DNA from: Anseranas semipalmata
Taxonomy: Eukaryota > Chordata > Aves > Anseriformes > Anseranatidae
Assembly: GCA_013399115.1 (NCBI GenBank)
Contig: VXAA01005213.1
Coordinates: 207,905 to 271,904 of the forward strand
Direction of reading: 5' to 3'
DNA: 64,000 bases
Shown here: positions 38,161 to 51,344 of the stretch, in pieces
Position numbering within the stretch: the first letter of the stretch is position 1
Layout of the letters: every line of letters starts with the position of its first letter
The notes under the pieces: generated by a model
The model's input: only the letters and a program-made list of their open reading frames with translations
The model's database searches: none
Told to the model about the DNA's origin: nothing
Position numbers and translations under genes: made by a program

Positions 38161-41100
38161 CTTCCAAGCCACACCAGCTTCCTCAGAAGAAAGACACAAA
38201 AGCCTCAAAGCACACAAATGAAACAACCAGCACAAGTGACACCACAGGACCCAGCTCCTGTGCCAAGCAGAAATCAAGGTGATCGTGTGGGAGCGGGGAG
38301 GGTGACAGACACAGGCTGCTCTGCCCCGCTCAGGCTGGTGCTCTTAAGTTTCTTAAGTTGCTCCGTGTGTGCAACAGGGACAGTAACTTCCCTCTGCCAA
38401 TGGTGTCTGCGGGACTTTAGCCAGGTGGCATCTTTGTGTGCTTTCGGATCCCTCTAAGTGGCACTGAATGAAAAGAAAGGTCAATAAATCTTGTTATCTG
38501 CTGTTCATTATCACCCTTCTTCCCGAGTCCAGGGAAAAGCAAGTGTTAACAGTCCCTGTTAGCACCACAGGCTGAGCCATGACTATCACCGTGACCATAG
38601 TCATGATACACAGCAACTAGTCTCTGGGAAGACCCCATAATGAGCTGCGCACTTTAGTGGTAGGGTAAAGCAGAGTTAACAAGATGTGTATCTTCAATAT
38701 GAGGGTTATTACATAGAGGAGGATCACCTTGGATGAGGACATCTCCCAGGTCTGTGATCTGGCTTAGCATGCAGGCTCAGGAGCAGCGGCATCATGCTTC
38801 TTCATAACTATATGATACACGTGTGATAAAACTGCAGTGCTCCTACTCCCCAAGTTACACCAAAATCTGATTATTATTTTGGGGGAAATTTAGGTGTTCT
38901 CAGAGTCCCTACAACATGCAGCTGTCACTGACCATGAGCAGAGACGTTCAGCCTTTCTGAATTTTACTCCTTTTAGTAGTCACTGGCTCCCAACCAGTAA
39001 TTTATAACACAACTGATTCCCAAGTGCTCCATTGTTTTACATATTCACAGCTTCCCTGTGACACCATATGCCAGCTCCAGCTGGCTGGCCCCAGCTGTGC
39101 TTGGTCCCTCACCCAGCTGTGCACATGGGGGTACCACAGAAAAGGGGAATTCAGGGTGCTGTGCCCAGGGTGAAGAGGACGTGACCCATGATGGCACAGG
39201 ACTGCAGACCGGCCCTAAAGCACCTACCCCAGGTGCAGGACTGCCCTGTGCCTGCTGCAGGGGACACAACCCAGCAGAGCTGTGCCTCCTGACCTCGTGA
39301 CAGAGACACCTGAGAGATCTGATATCAGGAGCAACCTGTTTTCCTTTCATAGTGCGATTCATTTGCAGCACATTGTGTTTGGGACCAGAGCCCAGCACTG
39401 CTACACAAAACAGTTTAACCTCCCCTTTTCAAAGGTTGGGTGAATATAGTGAAAACTACCACCAAGAGAGCAAGGAGCATGTGTACAGCACCTTTCTCAA
39501 GAAAAAACACTCCTCCGGCTCACTAGACTGCTACTTAGATGGAACACCAAATTCAGCATCATGCTATTAATGCAGCAGGCAGGGAATTTGCTTGCTTTTG
39601 TCAAATGAATGCAGACAACTCCATGGTGTGGTTGGAGAAGCTGGCCTGGACCAAATGCTCATGTTGCAGCCAGCAGCTTTGGATGAGATGCTGACTCCGG
39701 GGGCTACTGACAGATGAGGAGGCAGAGGTCTTTATTCCCATTAGCATCTCTCCTAAGTGAATGTGCCCTCTCATCATAAAAGCTGGAAACTAAATCCAGG
39801 GGGAAATGTGCACAAAAAGGCTGAACAGATAATCCCATCAATCCACTTAAATGGGAACCTGAGTCAACAGATCTAATAAACTGGGGTCAGTGGACCACAC
39901 AGATGACAGAGGAGCCTCTCACGGCTGCACAACTTCCGACAGTCCCTCGAGGTCACGCAGGCAGTTTTGATGCAATAAACTGGCTCTCCAGGCACAGGGT
40001 TTCACCACTAGATGTCAATGGTATCTGAGTTTTTGAGAGAGAAGCTACTGCTACGAGCGGGTTAGCTGCAGGAAAAGTTTGTTCCAGCTGGCAGCAGCTT
40101 TTGCTGGAAGCAACAATGACAACCAAGACCTCTGCTTGGTCAAAATGATGATGTGCTCCTTGCAGAGATGCTCCCTGTGAGAAACCCGCCTGTCTTTTCA
40201 TAAAACATGGCACAGGTGGCTTCCTGTCTAGTTCTTGCCAGGAAACAATACCTACCTTTGCCGTGCTAATATCACTCAAAATCCTGAGAAAACCTTAGCA
40301 TTTAACCCAGGTCTTTCCTCATTTGCACTTGCGCAAAGCCAGACCAAGTCTCCTGGAGTCACTCAAATCACTCTGAGGACTAATCCACATTGGCAAAAAG
40401 CACAAAAATAAATTTAATTGGCTTAACTATATTATACTCTTCAGCAGAAAAGCTTATTTAAAATTGATTACTTCACTTAAAATGAAGTAAACCTCAACAA
40501 ATAAACACTAAACAAGAGTCTGTACATGTATTTTAGACTATTTTGGACTCGTTCAAATCATTCCTAGTCAAGTTCAAATCATTCCTCTCTGATAGCTCCT
40601 ACCATCACATCATCATCTACTTGGACTTACATAGAGACCTCCAACCATCCAACCAGCAATCAGTAGGTCAACTTAACTTCACATTGTCTTTCTGAATGAA
40701 AGGGGAGAGAGGCCCTTACAACAGCAGCTGGGTTTGTTTCAATGGAAGTTTTTTCCAAGGTGCTTGACCTAACTTGAAGTCTTCACATTTTCAAGGGATT
40801 TATGGCTCAAGAACTGTCACCCAGAAATGCTGAGCCAAATCCCTCGATGGAAGTTTGTACTAGAGTCACCTCCACTGACAGCACACTTGGTGGGAGCAAG
40901 CCTACACAGGAATCAGGCCCAGGTGGCCTCAGTAGCAGTTTAATTGCTTATCAAGCAATACAAACCTTCTCCTTGCATAAAAGAGAGCTCTCACAAGCAT
41001 TTGTCAAAAGACTGTATAACTTACTGTGGAATTACTTGATCTGGGGTTTGATGTTTACCATCCTTTGTCATTTCTAGGTTTGAATCTTTGCTATTTACAT

Positions 41101-44100
41101 TTCCTGGGAAATTCCCCTCCAGCAAAGCATGGCTCTGTGCTTTCAAGCCATCTGTCACAGCTGGTGGTGCCTCTCTCAAGGGGCACTTCACCACTTCAGT
41201 TAAATGGGTGACTTCTGCCAGTGTCACTTCCCCATGACAAGTAACGCTCCATCAAACCCATCTCCCGGCGGAGGCAGTTCTTCCCAGCACTGTGGACAGG
41301 AAAGGACTTGCACTTGTGACAGAGCAACAGCAGGAGACCAAGACAAGAACCCAAACTGCTCAAGTTTTAGAAGCCCTGACAACTTTCTGCAAGACTTCAG
41401 GGTCAAGACAAAAAGAAAACCTGTTCCAAACACCATAGTCTATATCCCATCATTTAAACCTATTAAGGGAGGTTACCACAATGACTGTCCTTTGGTGTTC
41501 TTTAGCTCATTTGCTTCTGCTTAAAGAAATCTTCATGTCTTACTCATTTTAGACGTGCTTCTCTAACCTTCTCTAAACTAAAGAAGGTAAAATAGCTTTG
41601 GTTTTGCTACCACATTTTATTCTAAACTATGCTGAATCAGTATTTCTTAGCAGCGCCTGGACTGCTCTGACTCCTTACTTCAGAGATGATAGCTGAAACC
41701 TTACTGAGAGGCACTGATGGCACCAGGATCATACAGTGTGCTACAGCCATCCCCCACACAAGGACAGTCCTACTTACACACAAACCCAGCACTCTCCACT
41801 TCTCCCTACAAGGTAACAACTTCAGCAGGCCAATATACCAGTGCAATCAATCAGACCCATGAAGAGAACACAGAGAGCTTCCCCCTAATAAACCTACTGG
41901 GTTTATGTGACCTCCTGAATGGCTCTTCAATCTCCTGAGCCCAAAATTAAATTCTTCATGAGTCTTAAATGCTTTCTCTCTGATTGCTGTGTTTTTCTCA
42001 ACGGTGAGGACAAGAATTACCTCTACCCTGAGGACTCCCCCTTGGGAATTGGGACCAGGAAAGGGTTAGCAGCACTCTTCAGAGCAAAGGAAGCTTTCCA
42101 AAGCTTTCAAGATGACCTCTTTCCCTCCTTCCATAGTCTGCCTGGGATGGGAGAGGGATGCAAGAAAACGCTGAAGCCCAGCCAGTTCCCCAAATACGTA
42201 GATTTGCAAATAGTCTGGGATGATCTGTGAATGATGGTGCCTCTGTGAATCACTGGCAGTACAGACCTCTGAGGGGGAGGGACACACAGCCAGCCAGCTG
42301 CAGCTGCTTACCAGAATCGCCCTTCAAGGGTACTGTACAGTGGGCAGCGAAAACCAAAAGAAAGCGTGCAGACTGCATCATGGCCACTCCCTGGCCTCTG
42401 AGGCTGGGCAAATGCCAAAGCTCACTTTTGCTAGGCTTTTTGGACCTTTACAAAGGTCTTATGAAGACCACTGGCCTTCTTCCAGACAGGAGGGAACACA
42501 AAGGAGGATATTTCTCTCCTTGCTTCAAGGATTTGCCCTGCGTCTGCAGGCCTCCACTGTTCTCCAGATGCTATATTAACTGCACTGTGTGATTCTCTGA
42601 ACTCTGATACTACAGGTTATTTCATGGTAGTGTTGTAGCCACTCATGCATGGTGCTGTCACATAACTCTCCAGTGTGACATGGTGGTCACTGTAGAAGGT
42701 GTGAAGGCAAAGAGTGCTTGGAGCCAGAGGAAGACTCATTTAACCTGCTTCTTTGGGCTTTGCTATGTGTATACTCAGCTGCCTTCCCCATGGCAGAGGA
42801 GAGCATGACCCAGGGTAGGTGCCCACTGTGGCATGAAAACCTGCTGAGATGTGAAACAGAGCAAACATTCAGGAGGTTTATGTTTCAGGCTTGGCTCTTT
42901 CTTACACAGAGAAGAGGGACTCACCTCTGTGCAGGGCAGAGCAACTGCCTCTGTGCAGGCCAGTCCTGCTTTGTACAGAGGGCTGTGCGGTGCCCCAACA
43001 AACTGTCCCCACCTGCTTCCTCATGCCTCTTCTTATGGCTCTTCCAGCACAGATGGAGCTGAGGCACCTGTCCTCAGGCCTACGCATTGCCACGGTCCTG
43101 ATGGGATGCGAAGAGAGCCCTTCAGTGCAAAGTTACCCTCTTACATGCAGCTACACATGGCTTGAACTAATGCAGCTGACTAACCACGAGAGGTTAGGAA
43201 ACACTCTCCAGGTCTCCTGCTGAGCTGAACTGTGGGGAGCAATGATCTCCAATGGAGGAGCCGTGATAAACAGCTGGGAGCACAAACTCTTCAGCACAGG
43301 TGGATCTGGAGAAGGATCTCTGTCTGTAAAGAATCTTTAAACATCATTATAGAGCTGTGTCAACATTTTGGGCTTGTACCATTTTAATTATTCCAGTTAA
43401 AATTCACCCTACCCAGATACTACACTGGCGCACACACTTTGTTCATCATGTTTATGCCTATGTAAGGTCCGGCCACTTAGAGGATTAAGCACTGCCTGTT
43501 TGTAAAGCACTTTGAACAGACATCACGCTGTAAGTACCAAGTGTTATTTGTGTATGAAATAGCCAGGTTTGGCTTAGTGGTTCCCACAGTTTACAAGTGG
43601 AAAGGATGGGAGGGGCAGACAAGCCTCAGGTGCATTACAGAGTACTCGCAGCTCATCACAGGCTCTGACTCTCACACTCCAGACCAGCTGAGAGGAGGGA
43701 GAAGAAACCAAAGCAGCACCAGCAGGGATCGGTTGATGTGAGGGGAAAGCATTTGCTGTCCTCACTAAGAGGATCAAGTGCTGATAAGCAGACTCCAGAG
43801 GATTTGAAGATAGATTTACTCCTCCCCTCTCCCATAGGGACTTCTCACCATGGCCCCAGGCCCCTCTTAGACTGTGCAGTGATGATAAGGCACAGCTGAG
43901 ACCCTATTAGCATTATCTCTGCTTCTGAAACCACCTGGTATATGTCGGTATCAGCAAGTCCCACCAACCGGAGATGTACCAGTGTCTCTCGATGGAGTCA
44001 GGCTCCCGACCCAGGCACACACTGCATCACCTCGCAAACACCATGAGGGGCTGCAGAAGCGAATGACTGGAAGTATGAGCATAAAATGTTCTGGTTAGGA

Positions 44101-46069
44101 ACAAAAAGGATGTGTGTTAGGCAGGAAGGCACAGAGCCCAGACTTCATTAAGGTAGTTTTTATATTTTGAAAAGCAATATTAAAAAACACTGGAAAATGC
44201 AAGATAAATGTAACAGTTGCTTCTACAAGTTTTAACCTTGTATTGCTTGGCCATTTTGACATATAAATTATTGCTTACTAGCTCTCATAAATACACAACA
44301 CAATTAATATGTACAGAGGCAGACAAGCATGAAATATGAAAAGGAAAACATTGGCAACATTGATTCTGGTAAATCAGATTATTTCATACATACCAGGTCT
44401 CATAGCAGTGGATAACTACTAGTTGTAGTCCCTGAGAAGTTAGGTAAATACCTTGATTTGGGGTTTTCTGTTTTATTACTTTTAATGCAAGCTGACAGCA
44501 TTATGGCACTCAGAGAGAACATAACAGGCAGGTGTTCTTACCTCAGCTCACTGACTTCATCCCAGTATTTCTTAACAGTGTAATAAGATGACAATAAATA
44601 GGCTATGCAAATAAATATTACTCTGCTAAAATGTTTAGTATTTACATCTTTCTTTGTAATTTTACAGCCGCAAGTCTTATTGTTTCTGATACTTCTTGTT
44701 TTTGCCACTGTCATGCAAATGCAGTTAACTTCTATCTGAGATGGGGCTAAAATCAAACATGTCATGGAAGCATCTAAATTTGATGCAGCAAAATCACACA
44801 TCAGAGGTATAGAGTGACCTAGCTTTTTCATTGGTTTTCTCTAATTACTCCTCCTAGCTACTCATGAAAATATGCAGAGTATTTGACCTCAGGTGTGACT
44901 GTGATAAACTGAACTTACAAGATTCCTGGATTTTAACCATGTAACATACATGTGCTATTGGACAAGGATGAACAAATTAAAAATCACAGTTTTACCTGTG
45001 CTGGACCCTGGGAGAGGCTATGTAGCGTCCCCATCTCTTTCACAGGGTTTATTTCTAGTTCTCCTCCCACCACACATTCAAACTGCCTGCCAGTCTGAAG
45101 CCCAGCTCTGCAATACCTCAGTTGTTGAAGGAAGACTTTGACAGGCCTTGTTGTTTGTTTGTTAGACATATTATCTATAGATTTGGGCTATTTGCCTTTC
45201 CCTTAAGCTAACAGTTTTAAGATCCATATTTTCAATGTGAAATTGATGCACCAAAGTTGGCCTCCCAGACTATTAAGTCATATTCAAACAATAAAGGCCA
45301 CGATGAAAACTAGTTCATAAAGTTTTAAAAAATAGTCCAGTTAGCCAGAACACAGATAACATGCTTAGTGCTGGCTTTGTGCCTTCAAACTGATTTCATG
45401 CCAGCTGTAAGGGACAGACAACACCCGATTCACTATAAAGTTACAGTGGTGCAGAAAGCCAATGCTCAAGCTGGCTTGAAGCCCACTGGTGCAACGTTAC
45501 CCATCAATTTACTTCAGCCAGTTTGAACCGGCAGTGAGGAGTCTTCAAGCTGGCTTCAGCATACTTTCAAATCAAAGCCAGAGCAGTTGTCTTTTATTTT
45601 ATTTTTTTTTCTTCTTTCTTTCTTTCCTCCCTTCTTTCATTTCCTTTATTCTTCTCTGGCACTGCTGTTGCTTCATCAGCAGTAACCACCAAAACTATTA
45701 CAAAGCTGAATGCAGTGAACCGCAAAAACTTTCTTATGCTCCCTCTCCCACAGATTTCAACAGATTAATTTGTGGAATAGTGTTATACCATACATACTAA
45801 CACATGCAGTCAGTAATGAGGTTTCACAAGGGGGAGCTCAAAAACCAGCAAACCCAGTTAATGCATATAGGGTGGGGATTCAGGGAGTACTGTAGCCAGA
45901 GGAAGAACTGCAACAAAACGAGAAGCAAATTCAACCCATGGTTCATGTTCTTACACTGCAAAAAGGAGTCCACTGCAACTAGTATCCTCATCTGAACAGT
46001 TTTGGTCTGTTTGCACAAAAGAGTTATTTACAGTATGTGCAGTCACATCTACAGAAGAACATAGGAAAT
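38161..46069. other. Intergenic, no gene seen; possibly includes distal 3' UTR of RAPGEF5
   Basis: Several overlapping open frames of 100-120 codons occur at 41.2-43.2 kb, on both strands, without domains or supporting splice sites. T/C-rich low complexity lies at 45.59-45.66 kb. If a longer RAPGEF5 3' UTR is used, it would extend into the 45.6-46.07 kb part. Confidence 0.65.
43480..43550 (+). repeat. Ancient retroposon-like fragment (decayed)
   Basis: 'tgtttgtaaagcactttgaacagacatcacgctgtaagtaccaagtgttattt' resembles 'tttgtaaagcgctttgagatcctcggatgaaaggcgctatagaagtgcaaagtattatt', a common 3' motif of old amniote retroposons. The family is not assigned. Confidence 0.4.
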
Positions 46070-46092
46070 TTTTACTCCATGGCCAGCAAGAG

Positions 46093-46098
46093 TTTATT
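46093..46098 (-). terminator. Candidate polyadenylation signal AATAAA for RAPGEF5
   Basis: TTTATT on the plus strand is AATAAA on the minus strand, about 1.6 kb beyond the stop codon. I found no earlier canonical hexamer below the stop. A T/G-containing stretch follows roughly 25-50 bases further on. Cleavage would be expected near 46065-46085. The hexamer sits beside an A-rich run, so chance occurrence is possible. Confidence 0.3.
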
Positions 46099-46204
46099 TT
46101 TTTTTTCTTTTTACTGGGTAAAAAGAAGACTTTTTTTCTAAAAAAAAAAAATCATATACTATTTGATAATAACAAAGTACAAGCAAATACATTTTTGAAA
46201 CATC

Positions 46205-46290
46205 TGTTTCCTTTACAATAGATCTATACAATATTTCACAGATGGGAAAACTGAATGCATTCTACAGATTCCCCCACAGACTACTTGTTA
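46205..46290. repeat. Ancient MIR-like fragment within the presumed 3' UTR
   Basis: 'caatatttcacagatgggaaaactgaatgcattctacag' resembles 'cattttacagatggggaaactgaggcacagag', a hallmark motif of MIR-like elements. It lies inside the stretch I assign to the RAPGEF5 3' UTR. Confidence 0.35.
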
Positions 46291-47708
46291 AAGCTGCTTT
46301 TTAAAAATCCCTTTAAACCAGAGATAACACAACGATGAAGAGCATGCTACTTCAGTAGACCCACATTTCAGTAAAGGAGCATCTTCTTGGAAGTCTTCCT
46401 CATGTGGAAAACATACAATAGAGATGGGCAAAGCAGTGCAATGTATCCACCTCCCTGCTCTGCAAAGGGACTGTTACTGCAAGTCTGTGTACGAACAAGT
46501 GCCAGACAGAGCAGCACGCTGCGTATCGCCAGTGGCATACACTAGATTATTTCGTGGTAACTTCTTCACACTGAAAACCAGAGCTATGGTGATGGTGGTG
46601 CTTAGATTTAGGTCAGTTGTGGACAGGATTCAAGAAATGCTGCCTCGGTACATGCCCAGAAGTACTACTTTTAGCTACGAGAAAATTGGCTAAGGGAAGC
46701 GTGTGAGGGGCACAGAAGCAGAAAGGGACCCTAATGCTGAGAGCCTGATGTGTGTGCAGGTCATTACACTGGTACCCTGCAAGGTGTACACTGCTGTTCT
46801 TTAGGAAATGGAAGCATGTGCAAGTTAGGTGAAATTTTACCTGCTGAAAAAGAGTATTTCCAGAAGGTTAGTTAGGAATGTAGGTGAGCCTAGGCATTGC
46901 CTCTGAATAGACACAAAGGAGGCTGTAATCCAAGCTGAAAAAAAAGCTCCTGCTGTAATAGTTTATAGCACTTTAACTGCAGAAGCTGGTAAAAAAAAAA
47001 AAAACAACAAAAAAAAACTGAGATAAATGAAAAGGAAGAAAATAACACATTTGTTGTGTACAAACAATTGTGTCCAGAAACTGCAACAAAAGTGGATTGG
47101 CTCCTATAGTGTGTTTTATGGAGCAGATTCTTAAGGGGCCATAACAGTGTCAACTGTTTACTGACCTCCAAATCTTGACACGCTCTTGAGTTTCACCTGC
47201 TGTGCTGCCTTTTATGTTCCCATTCTTGGTTGTCCGCACTTATCTCAAACAAGATGCTCCGGTGGATGCAGGGGAGCTGCACAGATTGCACAGTATTTTT
47301 GGCAGCCTTGAATTAGTGAGGTACATACTGCGGTGAACTGAGAATCCCCTTGCTGCATGTTGCTTGCTGCAATGTTTTGCTGCTGTGACACGACGCTTCC
47401 TTTCTTTCTAATACTGGCAGAATCTGCATTGAAAGCTACACTGGACCAAACAATATTTTCACAGAAACCAAGTTCTTGAGCTCAAAGAACACTGCTCCAC
47501 TTGGTGACAAGTGGGGATGGCACCAAGCTTGCCCTGCAACTCCACGAGCAGCTCCTTTGCTTGCTCTGCCTGATTTTCCCGTGCATGTTGTGTGAGCTAC
47601 TGATAAAACTCAGTAAACTGTTCTCATATAGGGAAGCAACATGCTTGGCATCAACATTCACTTAATTCAAAGTGCTGCAGTTACAAGGTTATACGAAGCT
47701 GTGTACGC

Positions 47709-47827
47709 TCACGCTCGCGGCTCTATCCTGTGAGAAAGCTCAAAGAGAGCTTGCTGGTTGTCGATGACATGCAGGTGGTGGATGTATGGCTTCAGTTCAT
47801 GATGCTCTTTCGAAGGAACTTCATTGC
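47709..47827 (-). CDS. RAPGEF5: RAPGEF5 terminal coding exon with stop codon
   Basis: 119 coding bases complete the split glycine codon, encode 38 further residues and end with TGA at 47711-47709. The protein ends ...YIHHLHVIDNQQALFELS followed by HRIEPRA. The V-I-D-N/S-Q-.-.-L-.-.-L-S-.-.-.-E-P-R tail is the shared C-terminus of EPACs and RAPGEF5. The acceptor CTGTCTCACAG follows a pyrimidine-rich stretch. The linker after the split glycine (NEVPSKEHHELKP) is the least conserved part. The exon continues into the 3' UTR. Confidence 0.93.
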
Positions 47828-50800
47828 CTGTGAGACAGAGAGGGAATGAATCAGAGAGCTACGCCTTGCCTGCTTCTCATCTCTGCGTGCCAGCATGGCA
47901 CCGCCAAGTCCCCGCTGTGCCAACGTGCCAGGTGCTGCACAGTCACTCAGAAGACGGCCAGACCCAAAGGACTTGCTATTTCAGTGCAACACATGAGGTA
48001 GCAGCTAGATACAGAAAAAGGGAGGAGGAAGAAAGAAGTAGCCAACACCAGTCAGCCAGCACGCACGTAGGCAGAGCGGAAGGTGGCAGGACACTGACAT
48101 TCCCAAGGGGAAAATGTGCTCCTGCTGGGAGCATGGGCAGCGCATCCCCTGCGAGGGTGGTGCAAGGGCTCCCTCGTGCTGCTCTAGAGCAACAGGACCC
48201 TGAGCAGGGGTGCACGATCCAGCCTGTAACTCTTACACAGTTTCAGCACAAATATATAAGACAGCAGGCCCCTGAGTCGTTTCCTTTGGAGCAGGTGAAA
48301 GGCAACAGTGCAGCAGATGGATGCTAAAGTTCTTCAAAGCTGCTCTGACAGGCCCCTGGGTTTTGATCTGTTATGCTTTTGATTTCTGTCTAGTAACAGA
48401 GACTAGAATCTTGCTGCTCTTTCATGGGAGCTTACATGGCAAGAGGAATTAGCTGTGCAACTTGCAAATTGAAGGGTGGCCTGAACAGCAGGTGTTTCAA
48501 TTGTTACGCCCGGCACTGGCTTTTGGGAACTCACTGCTGGTGAAACCTTCCAGCATGGCCGGTGACCAGCAGAAGCGGAAAAGGAAAAGCTAAGTCCATT
48601 GCTACTGAGACAGGCAGAGAAAACAACGAGGTACATTGCCCTCCCTTGCTGACTGCTGACAAACTGGCGAAGGTTGAAGAGCTCTCTTCTAGTCCTTGTC
48701 CTCAGGGAATTTTTAATAACATTACCATAAATTAAAGAAGAAAACCCTCAAAACTCCCAGAACCAATCAGCTTAACTTGCACGCTCCCTCCCTCTCTATT
48801 GTTCCGTTATCATCCTTTTTTCCACACTCTCCAGCTACACGAGAAGCTTTCCAGGAACCAGCCATCCCACTTGTTTCTAACAAGCACTATTTGATGCTAT
48901 GCAAGTAACGTGGGATGTCAAAGCAGCAGCTTCTGCATGCAGCTGATAATGGTGCTCCTGGGCAGCTATTTTTAGGAGCTATTTCTAAGCACCTATCTGA
49001 CTTCAGAAATGTGGAAGAGAACAGGACTATGTGATAAATTTGTGTCAGAATACATTGGTGACCTTTCCGTTCTTGGGGAATAGATCACAGCAGCTGTGCT
49101 GCACATACTGAGAAACATTTGTATTTCTCATTAACACCTGAAATTACAAAAGCTTGAACTATGTTATTTGTTCAGGCTGCTTTGCCTGATTTTGGAAATG
49201 CTATTATTTGTTTTCAGAATTTAGCATATAAAAGTATTATTTCCATTAAAAAGGCATTTCAGTCTTGCTTGGAACCTAATCAGCTTCTAATCCAGAAAGA
49301 CTTTGGCATGCATGCTTAATACACATGATACAGTTCATAAAAAATAATAATATTCCTTGCTTGGTTTTGTTTGAATTGTTTCCTACAGTAAGATGCCTGC
49401 TGCTCTCAGGCCAATCTGGGAGTTGATGCAGTAGAAAGATTCACATTCCTAAGAGCAAAATAAGCCCACTAGAAAAGGAAACTGTCCATAAAGTCTCAAT
49501 AAATATTCAGTGAATTCATTTCATGCCTAAACAAATCTAACAAAAAAAAAAGAAAAAGTGCCTACAGGGATATATGTATAAGCTGCTTTTTAAATGCCAG
49601 CTTCACAATAAATCAAGTCTGTGGTAAAATAAAATAGTAATCATGTACTTCAAAACACCAGATTATATGATAAATCTCAGGTATTAACCTTAGATTTATG
49701 TTGCAACACTTACAAAACCACTCAAAAAAAAACCATAAAAACAACAAAAAAGCAAAAACAAACCAGCAAAAAAAACCAAAAGCAAAGATGACATGAAGGA
49801 TTTGCAAAGAAAAAAAAATCACATTATTATAAGGAACCAATGCTACCATTTTATAATGCCAAATAACTTATGGAGATATGGTTTGGATTAATCATTATTT
49901 CCTTCAGTTTCCCGTTTAATAGAAGAAAACCAAAAAAGGGTATGTTGTTCTCCCTCTCCCACTCTTTCTCTCTCTATATATATCAAAATAACACAAAAAC
50001 CATAACAGTAAGCAACTTTTCTTTAAAAAAAAAAAAATAATAAGCCTGTGCATATTCAAATAATTTTGTAGAAAAAAAGTGTTCAAAACTCTTAATAGTA
50101 CCTATCGCTCTCCAAGGTACATGTAGTATTTATACACAAAAAAATTTAATATTATTTTTGTCAGAGTCTATGCTGAAGCTGCTGAAAGTACAGCTTCAAA
50201 GAAAAAGATTCAAACCCTTTTTCCCTAACCGCGAAAATCCCACATTCAGGCTACAGCAGTGTTCTGAAACTCTTTGGAAAAAGAGGTTTTAGTGGCCTCA
50301 GTAAATTACATGGTTAGCGTGTTTGGCTTAAAAACTCTAACCACTTCCTAAAGTAGTGTTGTGTTTGTCCCCTTCCTGTGTTAAACCTCTCTGCAGAGAA
50401 TGAGAAATGCTGAGAAGGAGAAAAACAAGGTTCCTCCTCTGTTAGCAGCAGAGCAAAGCAAGCAAGGGCCTTCTGGAACAGGCTCTTAGGGTCAGATTCT
50501 CTGGTGTCAGTCTCTCCAGAACAGACTGAGGTAACTCAGTTATGGGAAACTGGGAAAGTGAGAAGCAGTAGCGCATGTCAGAGGCCTCCTTTATTAAGTG
50601 TAGTTTGCACATCTACACTTGTATCTTGTTTTATCTTTCACGATGTTTTGGGAGGGTGATAATTTTTGCAGGAAAATCATTCTATAAAAAATCTGGAAAT
50701 GTTCTACAAACATTTTGTAAAGTAAAACTTCATCTAACTGTGGTTACTGCTACCTTGACCTTCCAAAAATGACATCCCCTCTTGCCAGTTGGTTAAATAA

Positions 50801-50935
50801 TTGGCAATGTTTTGCTGCTGAAGTAAAGCTAAGCAACTGGAAACAAAAACAAACAAACAAACAACAACAACAAAAACAACCACCACTCTCAAGACTGTAA
50901 AAAGGCAAAACAAGTAGCAAATTACGGCTACTCAC
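47828..50935 (-). other. RAPGEF5: RAPGEF5 last intron (about 3.1 kb)
   Basis: A non-coding interval between the last two coding exons. It contains A-rich, CA-rich low-complexity sequence at 49.72-49.80 kb, a run of A at about 50.02-50.04 kb and (AAAC/AAC)n at 50841-50880. A 167-codon open frame on the plus strand at its 3'-gene side is discussed under rejected items. Confidence 0.82.
50841..50880 (+). repeat. (AAAC)n-(AAC)n simple repeat in the last RAPGEF5 intron
   Basis: AAAC units grade into AAC units. It ends about 55 bases from the donor site of the penultimate coding exon, so it begins near the 5' end of the intron in gene orientation. Confidence 0.96.
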
Positions 50936-50990
50936 CAAACTGGTTATTTCTGCAATGTCTCAATGATCGAACAGTGTCTGCAATCATGTG
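50936..50990 (-). CDS. RAPGEF5: RAPGEF5 coding exon (second from the end): HMIADTVRSLRHCR segment
   Basis: A 55-bp exon giving 18 codons, HMIADTVRSLRHCRNNQF, plus the first base of a glycine codon. Rap GEFs have a related M-I-A-.-T-.-R-.-.-R-.-.-R helix after the NFEK motif. The acceptor is TGTCTTTGCAG and the donor GTGAGTAG. The phase 1 end is completed by the terminal exon. Confidence 0.93.
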
Positions 50991-51344
50991 CTGCAAAGAC
51001 AAGACAAATAAAATATCAGTGCAAAAATCTGCGATGGATTCTGTCATTAGAAAATCAAGAAAAATCTCCTTGCCTTACACTGTAAAGAAAAAATCAACTG
51101 TAGTAAAGCAGAAAATGAGGACAGTGGGAGAACAACAGAAAGGCTACCTTTGGCTCAATGATAATATATGATGAAACAAGGTTAGTCTAGAAGGTCCTTA
51201 TTGGTATTGCACAGATTAAATGAGAGCAACTCCCTAAGAGCCCATGGAAAGCAGTAATGAAAACAGCTATACAATTACTTATTTTTGTTTCTGGGACTGT
51301 TATTAAACTGAAAGGCTACAGGAGGGAAGTCTTGTGGATTGGCT

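Larger units (their letters stand above)
46070..47708 (-). other. RAPGEF5: Probable RAPGEF5 3' untranslated region
   Basis: This stretch directly follows the stop codon on the minus strand and shows no splice signal I can defend. Its downstream limit is inferred from the first AATAAA met on the minus strand (46098-46093). Longer UTR forms are possible, because TTTATT (minus-strand AATAAA) recurs at 45593-45598, 45598-45603 and about 45646. The segment contains an A-rich run at 46991-47018 and an ancient-repeat-like piece at 46205-46290. Confidence 0.4.

Noticed and set aside
42227..43223. Cluster of overlapping 104-121-codon frames, plus strand
   Set aside because: Three frames overlap in different registers with no family resemblance. 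The sequence is moderately GC-rich, which lengthens chance frames. I looked for retroviral or LINE motifs and saw none.
47824..48327. Longest open frame in the window (167 codons, plus strand)
   Set aside because: It lies antisense in the last RAPGEF5 intron, touching the acceptor site. It has no recognisable domain, an atypical mix of residues and no promoter or splice evidence. A frame of this length is expected by chance in 64 kb of GC-richer sequence.
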